Notes under the pieces: generated by a model | What the model was told of the DNA's origin: nothing | Database searches by the model: none | The model's input: only the letters and a program-made list of their open reading frames with translations | Assembly (NCBI GenBank): GCA_002633005.1 | Contig: NMRA01000279.1 | Location: 402,422-464,421 of the forward strand | From: Phoronis australis | Taxonomy: Eukaryota > Phoronida > Phoronidae | Reading direction: 5' to 3' | DNA length: 62,000 bases | Shown: positions 1 through 12,600 of the stretch, one piece after another | Position numbering within the stretch: position 1 is the stretch's first letter | Layout of the letters: every line of letters starts with the position of its first letter | Program-made: the position numbers and the translations under genes

Positions 1-84
1 CATATGCTGAATTTAAAGACCGTACCTGCACCCAATTTGGAGTTATTAAGCCTCAAAGTTGGTCGGAAGAAGAATAAGAAGAAT

Positions 85-479
85 AAGAATAAGAATAAGA
101 AGAATAAGAATAAAATTGAAGAAAACCCAGGAACAACAGTACTCTGCGCTTACACGCGCAGAGTAATAAGAATAAAATTGAAGAAAACCCAGGAACAACA
201 GTACTCTGCGCTTACACGTGCAGAGTAATAAGAATAAAATTGAAGAAAACCCAGGAACAACAGGACTCTGCGCTTACACGCGCAGAGTAATAAGAATAAA
301 ATTGAAGAAAACCCAGGAACAACAGTACTCTGCGCTTACACGCGCAGAGTAATAAGAAGAATAAGAATAAAATTGAAGAAAACCCAGGAACAACAATACT
401 CTGCGCATACACGCGCAGAGTAATAAAATTGAAGAAAACCCAGGAACAACAGGACTCTGCGCTTACATGCGCAGAGTAA
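85..479 (-). repeat. Six-copy tandem hairpin array in predicted 3' UTR
   Basis: The unit recurs at 62-bp steps (then 71 and 56). Each has an arm ACTCTGCGC, a 6-nt loop (TTACAC or a variant) and GCGCAGAGT. Hairpins lie at 141-164, 203-226 (one arm mismatch), 265-288, 327-350, 398-421 and 454-477. Between hairpins is an A-rich linker containing GAAGAAAACCCAGGAACAAC. The array begins 2 nt after the stop codon of exon 46, so the transcript should carry the hairpins. No AATAAA on the transcript strand was seen before the window edge. Confidence 0.9.
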
Positions 480-649
480 TTAGCAAAACGTATCTACCTG
501 GCCCATTGGGAACTGAGGATTCTTGTTATGGATGGATGATGTTCTTGATCCACGGCTGCTGCGACCGTCAACATGGATCACCGTGGTGTAATCCTCCACT
601 GCGTAATACCCACCCGGGACAAAACTTTGCATCGTGGAAGGTTGGTACA
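480..649 (-). CDS. Exon 46: terminal exon of cytoplasmic tail and stop codon
   Basis: A pyrimidine-rich acceptor (TTGACCTCTTCTCCAG) matches the phase 1 end of exon 45. The exon encodes [20 protein letters not shown], then [15 protein letters not shown] and ending QVDTFC, with the TAA at 480-482. YYAV and YTTV fit YxxPhi sorting motifs, and the -TFC end loosely resembles a PDZ ligand (inference). The stop codon abuts the hairpin repeat array. Confidence 0.82.
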
Positions 650-3600
650 CTGGAGAAGAGGTCAATTCCTTTAAGAATTTCTTTATAAAGAAGTTTTCAT
701 TATGGAAATAAAAACAGACCACAAACCCGTTTCTCATATACTACGTGGTACTACTGGTCAAATGAACCATGTTTTGACTATTTTTCATATTAACAAGACT
801 TCTGCTGTCATGAATACGGAATGACATTTAACAGGAGCAACAGTTACATTCAAGTAATGTACTGAGATAGCACAACAAGAGCAAGATTAACAAGAAAAGC
901 AGCGTTGATGTTCCACCTTTTGGTTGCGCCACAAACAGAAAAGGTGGATGGCAAAAAATACATTTTCGTTAAGAGGCGCAACTAGGGGGATGGCTGAAAA
1001 TATTGGCATAACTAAACTATCTTGGATACAAACCAACAAAATTTCATTGAAAGGTGATTCTCATCTCCTCACTGCGTGTTTTTAATTTAAGCGATACTGG
1101 GGATCAAGGGGTCGGGATGAGGAATGCCGGCTACAGGTGGCACCTCGACAATGGAGCGGCACCGACGAGTGGATGTCACAATGACCACCATTTGTGACTG
1201 GAGTGGTGGTGCGACATTGGTGGTAACTGGTGGAGGAGAGGCGCAAGGAGACTCGGCATTGACGTGGCAGAAACGAAAGGGGACGTTTAAAAATGAACGC
1301 GTTGGCTGGATAATGCGAAAGTAATGGTGACCGGCAGCACAACATCGGTGATGACAAGGGGGCACCACTATCCAGGTAGCTACAATATTAGCTACACCAC
1401 TCTATCACATCCATGCCTTCAAGGGGTTTTAAAGATAGAAAAACGAATGCTGAAGAGTACACGAATGGTGAAGCTATATCAAGGAATCAGCTACATAGAG
1501 ACACACACAAAAAGCAAGGGGGGGGGGCATCAATAGTCAGATGTCCTCGATTCTTGTGCAAGCTAACCTCTCCTTAAACGAAACACGTTTTACAATGCTT
1601 TTTTAAAGCTTTTTTAACAGGTTTGTATGGCAAAAAGGCAGATACCAGATGAGCAGTCAGACAGAAATTCACCCACATATGCAACTGCTGAACATCTAAA
1701 ACCTATAAAGTGCATATCGATAAGTAAACGTTGCAAAGCTGCACAAAACTAACATCTACCTCCGGTTCTGTGCATGCTTATGTCGCTAGCACGATCGCTC
1801 TGACCACCTTTGGGTCTTTTGCCATGTGCAGATTGAGGTTTAAGGTACGCTTCCCTGAAGCTGGCGTTCTGGTGGGCTAGCCTGTGTCCAAAACGAAAAA
1901 CGTTAACATATTGCATGCAGACAAAGTACATAATTTACATCTTATATGGAACTATGCAAAGCCATGTATTAAATACTTCACCAGCCTGAACATCGTCATA
2001 ACTAACAGTTACAAGATTTAGTCATAACAAATTCTTTCCACATCAATGCTGTGCCTCTGTTTGAAAAGATCAGGCAAAGTCGCGATGAATCAATGCAGTG
2101 GCGGACTTAGAGGGGGGCCAAGGGAGACATATCCCCCCACTCCCAGATTCCATTTGTCAGCGAATGTCTGACGGACAAAATCCTGGCTAATACTCTGTCC
2201 TGGCCCACCTCCTAACTCAAAATCCTGGATCCACCCCTGCAATGAATGAGAGTGTCTACCCAGATTTCAGAAGGCCCAGTTTAGTTGGAGCCTTGGATAC
2301 ATTAGTTGACGTGTGGTGGTTGTGCTGACTTTGATGAGTTAACATATTGTTCATACATGTAGTAAAAACGTCGGCCTTGCCAGTTATAATATTACAATTA
2401 TCTCCAACTACTTACTTTACCCGTCATATAGTATAACTAACAACTGTTTTAAATTGTTCAATATTCCTGACAAACAACGATCAAAATCTGGTTTTACACT
2501 AATTTATTTTATTTATTATCTTTTCAATCTAATTGTGTATAGCTGTCTGTATTTTACTTCATGTAATTATTTCCGACTGGGCCCACTTGAAAATCAATGT
2601 ATTCACTGAAGTGGTCACCCCGTCTTTTAACGAATTATAAATAAATAAATTTACATACCACGCATTCCACTTAAATCAGCGACATACACCTATTAAATGT
2701 CATTGTCGTAGTTATACACTTAGATGCTATTCACTTAGCTCAAAAAAGTATTGGTGTTCAATGAATTTTAGTCTCTGATTTTCAGTTCACGAATTTGTCT
2801 TTGTCGCAGTGCCCTATATGCAAACCACTGACATTGTTTATCTGATCCCAAACTACATAATTTTAAAAATAGCTTACTTGTTTTTCCTTTCCCTTTCCCG
2901 TCGGCGTCGGTACCAAAAGCAGATCGACAAACTTACGACGATGACAATGAAAACGAGACCTCCTATGACTGAACCTGTGATAATGGCTACTTCCTCCTGA
3001 GTTGGTCGGCGTTCAACATATTGGCAGATGGCGCCCGTGACACCAGCTGGACAGCTGCAAAACATTTTGTATATGTTGCAAGGATACACGTTGCAAAACT
3101 ACATAATGACACCAGGCCATTAAAGCTGAATTTCACATTGTTTAACTGGCAAAAAACGAAAGTCACGAATGGGGCAATTCACAACTCGTAAAATCAAGTC
3201 GGTCCTAAACTATTCTTTACCTTGACAGGATACTATTTCTGATACCAACAAGAACATGACGACTCAAAAAAAAGCTTCAGACTTAATTGGGGTTGACCAA
3301 CCGCAAAATTGTAAAATTGCAGAATGGAAAATGACGCATATATCGCCTGTGAGTTGGTAATGGAAAATGAAATCTTATCCCGTGAGGCACATTATGAAAC
3401 CGATTTTAAGACAGACCCAATTAAATTTTTGCTTTTTGGCCATGCAGCTAGAGTCGGCAAAATGCAGCTTTAACTGTTAATACTGTTTACAGCTCGATAC
3501 AATTCACAGAAGCAGGTTGGAAATTTTCAGACCAAGATCGCACCCAAACATATTCTTACGTATGAATTTTTGGTCCTTATACACAGGTGTTAATAGCGAA

Positions 3601-6600
3601 ACCCTAGAGGGGATGACGGACAATTTGCGATCAAAATGTCTCACCAATGTTGTGTCATATAATTTTGAAATCAACATCATGTTCCAAAACATATCTTAAC
3701 AAACCAGAGCTTCCTCAAATATTTTGGAACAAAAGACATCCGCATTTAAACAATCGTTTTCGTGAAGCCTACCTGCAGTTAACGCTGCCACCTACATCCG
3801 TGCATTTTCCTTTATTTCTGCAGTATTCGCCCAGGCTTGCACAACTTACTGAAACGAAATGAAACAAGACAATAAAGGCGATCAGCCACTGGCCACTCAA
3901 ATTTTGTGAAAAGAAACATTGGCAATCGACAGTCAAGAACCTTTTTGTGTTTTCCTCTATCATTAAAAATCAAAATAATGAGCAGATAAACAGCAACTAA
4001 ACAATGGCTCCCATGGCAAGATAAGCTGGGAATCATGTACTCTTTTTTCCCAGTATTAATAGTGGAGTGAGGTGTTCTGGCGACGTTGGTTTTGTTACTT
4101 TGTCTGAATCCTAGCTCCATTAAAAGATATGAATCTATGCAAGGAATGGAATTGTGACTTCAAATGTTTATCAAAAGGTCGACGATCGTCACACCCACTA
4201 TGTGCACTCACCTGCAGTTGGTTGTGCCGATACTTTTAGTGAACCAACTGTGACCTGGCCATTTTCCGCCACCGCACGAGTAATGTTACGTCGCAACGCT
4301 TGCTCTTCGTTAGTAGGCAGCACAGCGGTGTTCAAAACAACTTGATGATCCACAACAACGCTTCCACTCCTGCAAGACCCCACACACCCGTTTTACCTTT
4401 CATAGTGTCTCGCAGTTGAACAGGAGGGACTTTCAGACATGGAGTCTGACCGACTATATATAAAACACAACAGCAAACACGCAAAACATGTACAACTAAC
4501 AGGTAAAAATTCTCCAATCTGGGACAGTCTCTAAAACTTGGCACACCGACATTCCAGCAGGAAGTGATTTTTTATTCTGAAAATTGGGACATGATCGATT
4601 TTGGCGTTCATCATATTTCTCAGATTTAGATTTAGATTTAGGACACAGCATTTGGTATCTATAGAGCATTGTTATGGTTCGTGCTCTTTCTGTCTCCTGT
4701 GAGCGGGACACATTGAACTCATTACATGAATTCCTTTTACAGTCAGGATCTTTACCTGAGGTTTGTGACGATCACTTCTTTCAAGTTCTTAATGGTTCTC
4801 TGGTACAACAAAGTCAACTGGAACAAACAAAGAATTCTGTTAAAAGTCGAAGCACAACTGCTGTTTCTTCTTACGGCATTAAGTGAATGACCGCTAAACT
4901 AGCTGCAGCAGAAGGTCAGACACCAAACAAGACTCAGACACGAAGTTTTCTAGTACAATAATTTCAAAAAGCTGGTCTGCCTCAAAGGAAACCCCTTTTG
5001 CACCATTAAACTGTTAAAAAATTTGCGGCATGCAAAAACTTAAAGAAAATTGAGTACAGCATGCTACATAATAACATCAGAGACTTATAGTAAAGAAAGT
5101 ACAACCTTAACATGTTTAACATGACCTGATTGACCAAATTAAATAGTTACTTACACCTCTCTCAATATCCTTCACAAGTTGCTTTGTTTCCAAGTTTGAC
5201 CAATCTTTGTATATGTCCCTGAATGTCAGACCGAGCTTTACAGAAGCATTCACACGAGCTGTTTTTGCTGCAACAGATGAAAGCCACTCAAAATACAACT
5301 GCAGTGTTGGACGAAAAACTCCAAATGAGGGTGACTATCCAAAAATTAGGAGAAACGCAATCCCTGAAATTGTTACCCTCATTCATTCTTCTTCAACAAA
5401 AACCAAACAAAATGCACACCTAAAAACAAACACTGGTTGGAGGTTGTGATTCTCTTTTACAAAAAAATCATTGAAATCTTAGATAAGGTTGCTATAACTA
5501 TGCAAAGCTCAATCGAATCTCATAATGTTAACTTTATCGCACCTTCAGTTGTCGTGATTAGAGCTTTGGGAGTTGAAAGTTGCTGACTGACTGAAGGTTG
5601 TTCAGCTGTAACAGTGGGGTAAGTTGTTGCCTGTTGTTCAGATGTAATGGTCTCTTGAGTCGTTGCCGGTTGCTCAGTTGTGACATGCTGTTGAAGCGTT
5701 GTAGACTCTTCTGATGTAGTAGTCTGTTGAGTTGTTGATACCTGCTCTGGTGTACAGTTTATACCGTCTCCAAGGAAACCAGTGTTGCATTCGCAGGAAA
5801 AGCCGCTACCAGTATTTCTACAAGTGGCATTCCGATGACATTTGCCAGAGCCAGGAGAGCATTCTTTGATATCAATGCACGTTGTTCCGTCACCTGAATA
5901 GCCAACTTTACAGCTACACGAGTAAAGTATGGGTAAATCTGTGCAGATGGCATTGGAACTGCAGTTGGCTGTTTTAAAGGCACACTCCTGTAAGGAATTG
6001 AAGAAGCAATTACTCAAATTAACTCATGACAATTTTGTTACCTGGTGAAACAAAATTTCTTCAAGTAAGTTGCACTGTCAAAAGAATTTAAGTTCTTTGT
6101 TTCTTTGTTCACACGCTACAGATCGCAATTCTTAACGCATTACCATCATGGAAACTACACACAGTATGTGTCACGTGAATTCCTCAAATCCCATTGTTGT
6201 TTTTGGTTAAAATTGGACTCAAGATGGCACTGTATCAGCCATTCTTCTCTTTTTGGTTTGCGGAGACATAGCTCCACTGTTTCTGGTGGGATTTTCCATG
6301 ATTTTTTCTGTGGAAAGATCATTCCAAGAACTATCACTGCTGTGCCATTTGTTTTTATCTAAGTCTTATGTTTCTTGATTTATTTGATTAACGAGGACTG
6401 GTCTCCAAATAATCGAATGTTTTTGCTGTAACTTTGGCTTCCCTTGCTGGATCTGCTTGAATTTGGTATGTGGATGGATTTTTTTCAAGCGCTATCATCA
6501 TTGTAAAGCTGTTTTTTGATACGACTTATAATGTTCTTGCGTTAAATGAGATTTAATGCATAGATGTCTGTTATTTTACTACCTAGTTATTTATAGCTGC

Positions 6601-9555
6601 ACTTCGTTAGTCTATCAAATAAGTGCTAGAGATCGCCTTTTTCCACAGATCGACAGGAAATTTACATACATAATGTAACACTGAGTGTTTAGTTAGTCAA
6701 TAACCCAACTGGACTTTTGTTCTTGGGCAAAATCAGACGCAAGATGGCACTGCGACTGCTATTTTATGAATTATGTTTGTTGAGCTCTAGCTCCGTGATC
6801 CTTATTTGACCGAACCTTTGCAAATTTAGTATGTAAACTTCGTTAAAAACACAACTGGACTTTTTGTTTGCATGCTTAATACTGGTACGCTCATAATTTC
6901 AGAACAGTCTCCTTTCTTCAGGTGTGTAAGTATGAAGTAAAACACCCAGAGACATAACAAACAAACTAATTAAAACACTAGCTATATTTCGTGACTGCGT
7001 GTCACATTTTGCCCCTCTTCCTGTCATGTGTATTTTACTGTTTATTTTGCTTTGTATATGTTCATTCCACTCATTGCCTGATGGTGTGAACGAAGGGCTG
7101 CTACCGAAATATAAAAAATTTACTACGTAAATAGATCTCCTCGCAGTCTATCTAATAAGTTGGTGTTTTAAGTGTCGGAATCACGGTTGTTGATGTCCTT
7201 CGATTTCACCAAGTGTTGCTCCTCAGACTGCTTTCATTTACTGAGATAGATGAACTGTAGGCTTACCCTAACACAACGTTAAATCAAACATCCCAAGATA
7301 CTAAATTGCCAGACCATCTTTGGTGGAATAGTGTGTAAATAAAATTTAAAAACGAAATTTCAATGAAAACAAACTCCATATTTTGTAATGCTTTTTGCTT
7401 TTATAAAAAACTTGGAAAGACTTCAAAAACTAACAAAGGCTTGAGTAAGAGATAGTTCACTTACATCAATCCCAAAACAATCATTGACACCGTCACCAGA
7501 AAGCCCAGCATTGCATTGGCACTTGAAACTTCCTTCAGTGTTCACACACGTAGCATTTGCATGACACAGCGAGCTGGTTTTACATTCGTCGACGTCAGAG
7601 CAGTTAAAACCGTTTCCTTGATATCCTTGATTGCACGTGCAGTCGAAACTACCTGGGGTGTTGGTACACTCAGCGTTCATGTCGCACGTGTCGTCACCCG
7701 TTGCGCATTCGTTCCTGTCTGTTAAATATCAAAACGCTTGATTATCAAACAAGGTTCCGTAGATATGTTACATTTCGCAGTTTTCATTACTGAGAAATGA
7801 CTTCCAAAACAAAACCCTGTATGGCACAAATGTAGGTAGAATCATAGATTATGCAATTTGGGGAAGAAATGTTTGAAATCCAAATGTGATTCATCAGCAA
7901 ATGATCTTGTAGTTCTTTGAGTACTAGACAGCATTGTGAAGAGACGTTTCATGGAGTTCAAAATCTTAACACAGGATTGTCTTGCGGACAGGTTTTCATA
8001 CAGTGTACGGGTGTAGAGACTGTCCTCAACTATCATCATTCGGAGAGCATATGAAAATAATATACAATTTATGAATCGGGTTACGGCTATTTAATAAAAT
8101 ACAGAAAAATAAAAAAGAACATGCATTTATTACTTTTCACTTGAATTTGCAAAAATTAAACTGAGATTGTTATTACAATAACAGTTATTTCATTTTTACT
8201 ACTTCACTTAAGTTTTGAAAAGCACTCGTTACAAGATGATAAAATTGTCCTAAGCCACCATGGAGTGTATGTCTTTTTAAGGCTTAATAATCTTATTTTG
8301 TAAGACATTTTTACTTACCGTTAACCATTTTTTAAACATATCTCGCCAACTTAAACTCCATCCTATACAAAAATCATTCACAATGATCTCAGTTATTTTA
8401 ATCAATAGATCTGTTCTTGGTATTCAAACCACACCACGCAGATAAAATCAAAATTTTAAGCCAAAATGGTATAAATCTAGACACAGAAAAAATCCGCAAG
8501 TTTCAGGCACAAAAAGGGAATCAGTGGAAATTGCCTTAATAAAATGGAAATGCTGATATATTAATAATGAAAATGCTTCGCGATTCAGAACACCACCAGT
8601 AAAAGATACGTCTGACAGACTTTTGTAAGCAATTAGTACACCACCACCAGATGGCAAGACTTACCTACGCATTTGCCACTTGCTCTGACAAATCCGGACT
8701 CACACAAACACGAGTAGGAGCCATTTGTGTTTACGCAGTACTCGTCCGGTGCACAGACACTGGGCAACTTCTTACACTCGTCTACGTCATCAGAGCATCC
8801 CACTCCTGTCCACCCGGCGCGGCAGTTGGTGCAACCAACAGTAGCGTTACAGGTGAGAGCCCTCGTACCGCAATCACAGGTATTGCTACAGTTCCAACCC
8901 CAGTGTAAAGCATCGCAAGCTGCACATAGATGCGTACGGTAGATATAATTGATAGATTACCTTTTTATAAAATATCTCTTGGGTTTGTAATATAAACGAA
9001 TGTACATAATGCAAAAGGGGCGTGCATATGTGTTCAGTATTTTTTCAAAACTCTCAACTGACGAGGAAAATTGTTTTCTCCTGGGGGTTAATAAAGTTGT
9101 CAAATTTAAAGATTATTAATGTAAAACTGCTGCTGCTGATTACACAAAAATGATAAATATTAATGCAAAGAAGTTTTATCTCAGGTCAGGATTTTGTTTA
9201 GATTATATATGCATAATTGTAGTCTTCAACTGATTGAATTAGCTGTATGCATGTTGGCAGGGTTCTTTTGTGTTTAATGACTCCACATCGTCTCATGAAA
9301 TCGTGTATGTTATCCAAACCAAATTCTACATCACACAGTTGCTCAAGTATAAAACAGTTATTTACAGATTTTAAAAACAATTAATATTGTACTTAAAAAC
9401 ACACGAACCACATACATTCACATAGCCTTTATTAGGCATTAAAATACAAAAATGTAAGGTCGCAAATATCCGACCTATTTTGGTGTCAAGTTGTGGAATC
9501 AACTTCTTATTAATATAAACAACATTTATGTTTCCACGTTGAGAAAGTTAATAAG

Positions 9556-9605
<50 letters not shown>

Positions 9606-12600
9606 ATATTATTGTGTTTTGTCTCACTTAACTGCACATAATTCTTTATTACCAATTACCATCGTATGCTTCTTTCTCAATTTCTATTGGTGACCAGCAC
9701 AAGTGCTAATTTGTTATCATTCTATTTTGTTTGAACCGAGTCAATTTGAAATAAACTTCTATTTTGAACTTTATGGAAATCTGCAATTCTCGAGTTTCTT
9801 TGTGATTGAACTGCAGAATCAGTAAAAATAAATTAACCGTTAACATATCTCAAACATACTCACGAGTGCATGTGCGCTCATCAGAGGCCAAAGAGTATCC
9901 GTCATCACAGCCACACTTGTGTCCACCCTCTGTATTTACACAGTGGTGAGGTTGTTGACAGTGGGACACACCATTCTTACACTCGTTGATATCTAGTATG
10001 GAATTGTAGCAAAAAGTTCCAAATCAGTATTTAAACGGAGCTTAACAAGCTCAAATAAGCTTTTCCCAATGTCTTGAATATCACAGAATACAGTGCATGT
10101 GACACGTAATTAGACTGGGACCCCGATTCAACTTAATTCTGGCGCAAGCCCAAGATGGCCATCAGAAGGGCCAGCGACTCCCCATGGTAACGTTCAATTT
10201 GTCTTTCAATACTACCACTCACAAAGCATTTTAATTTATCTGGATTTTGTATCAGCGAAACCCTATAGATGAAATGAAAAAAACGAGAGAAACTCATTAT
10301 TAAATAAATTTTTGAACATATACGAGGACAAACATAATACTAACCAGTGCAGTTCTCCGAGTCCGACAGGTTGTAACCTACAGGACATCCGCAGGAGGAT
10401 TCTCCGGAAGTTGCATTCTCTTTACAAAAGTGGGAGCAGATGAGACCTTTGTCTTTGCACGCATTGGTACCTGGGAAAACGTATTGCTTGATCAAATCTA
10501 CTTTTTAACAATAAAATCACGCTTAAACATTTCTCATGTGCTTTGTTAGTTTTGGCAAGGGAAACTCAGAGTAGAAGAGAATTTCGTAGACACAAATGTC
10601 TACTGTAATCACACGCTTAGTTTGGAATAGATGGCACCCTCTAGCAAAGTTTTGAGTTTAAACGATATTGTAGCCTCTACAGAAAACACGCCTATAGAGA
10701 CTATTCCACATGCCATTCACAGGAGGTAGCAATGCAGACGTGCCACAATGGGTGAGGCCAACAATAACTCGACCGCCTTCAGATCGCTACATATTCGCTA
10801 CCTTCACTGTCATACTTCCCATAATCAGAAACTCCCGAGACCACTTACTGACACTAATTTACAGGACGAGTGCTGCTGCCCCTCCAAGCCAATCGTTGGG
10901 CTGGGAAGTCCGATCTTTCCCGTTCTTGCTAGGCCTACATAATAACTACTCAATAATAAGAACTTGACAAATACCCCACAAGGCCCATCACTAGACTTTG
11001 CATATTTTCACACCAGGCATACATGTATATCAAAACAAAAAAAGGAACTAGGAGCAATCAAAATTACAAAATTGAAATACGGCTTGTCCACGATCAGGGT
11101 ATAATCGCAATTACAGTCAGGTTATGGGGTGTTCCCATGTATTTATGTCCACATATGTCATTAAACCTTGTTCCTAAATGATGAGTTTATTGTACTATTG
11201 TATGATTATGTTGGTCTCTGCAATTTTAGAGTGCTTCAAGTTACCAGAATCATTGCACTTTTAACAGTTATATGTGCTCATTTTAGGAAGATAGCAATGG
11301 GAAAACCTTTTAAAATGCTTAATTCTTGCAAATAATGATCAATATCTTTTATTGTGCAAAACCGAATCATAATCTGATGCCTGGAACCAAAGATATTGCA
11401 CGCTGAATCAACACTACTTGTCCTTATATATTTTACAATTCATCTGTTTTTACTTCATACCACAATAAAATATGATATGGAATCCTAGGAGCTCTTAAAG
11501 TTTGCTTTCTGATAGTGACCATGACATATAAAGATGGAATAACTGAAATACACCCTGAGCGTTGACTCTAAAATGTGTATTTTTAACACACGAAATATCG
11601 ACTTAAATGTCCCTTCCAAACATGTAGCATTAGCAGATATCTCTAAACATGTTAACTACCAGTTCCTGTTACTCAGTGTTTTATCTTACGGAATATTCTT
11701 TTGGACCCACTTTAGTCACTCCGTCAATTAATGATAATTGTATGTCTGGAGTTGACACTAAGTACTATCCATGTTTGTAGCGTCCGTAGACATTTTGCAA
11801 CGTCCGTAGATCATGTCTCTCCGGTTTGCTATGTCCTGTGTAATGAAGTTGTTCAATTTCTAGCTTAAATACCTAACAAAATACATGCAATAATACTTCA
11901 AAGTAAGTTTAGTGTATTTCTCACGTTGTATAGCTCTAAGATTTTCAATAATGTTTGCTGAAATTAGTGAGACTTCATAAAATTATAGATGTTAAATTTT
12001 TTGTGGAATAGGGTCTTGAAATCAATAGTGTGCAATACTTTTAAATAGTATGTGACTGTTCAGTTGTATGTCAAACTTGTTCATATGAAGGGACATTCAT
12101 ATTGACAATCTGATCACACAGACAAAGATTCTATGATGTACTGACGCTACACAAATGCATTCAAATATTTGTTCACTGCTTTGTCCATGACCAAACCTAT
12201 TACCTTGCTATATAATTCAGTTTTCATAATTGTTCAGGTTTGTACCCTAGCATAATGGTAACTTATTAAAATATGTCTATTTCTTGTAGTAAACATTTTA
12301 ACATTGAATTATTGTCTTACACTATTTTATTTATTTATTTACTATAGTGACATAAAGGGTGCCACTAAATAAATGACCTGAAATACAGAATATTCACCAA
12401 ACCCACCAGCCTTAATGGGCTTACTCAGTAACCTAGGAACAATTAAACTATAACACAACATAATGCACGCACTCAAATCTGACAACTTCAGACTAGTTTA
12501 CAAATGAATAATTACTTCGTCTTGAATGCATTTCGCTAGACCTTGCACGTTATTTTGGAATATTTGATGTAGAGCAGAATCCAGTATAAAAAATGGTCGA

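Noticed and set aside
100-480. CRISPR-like regular repeats
   Set aside because: The intervening segments are the same sequence in each unit, not unique spacers, and the context is a eukaryotic gene end. It is a hairpin minisatellite.
1082-1368. Two overlapping open frames proposed as the last coding exon
   Set aside because: One is phase-compatible, but its protein has low-quality composition. The exon at 480-649 has a better acceptor, correct phase and a convincing tail sequence. Kept only as an alternative.
8651-8942. Plus-strand ORFs opposite exon 37
   Set aside because: The cysteine spacing of EGF domains is on the minus strand; these are antisense shadows.
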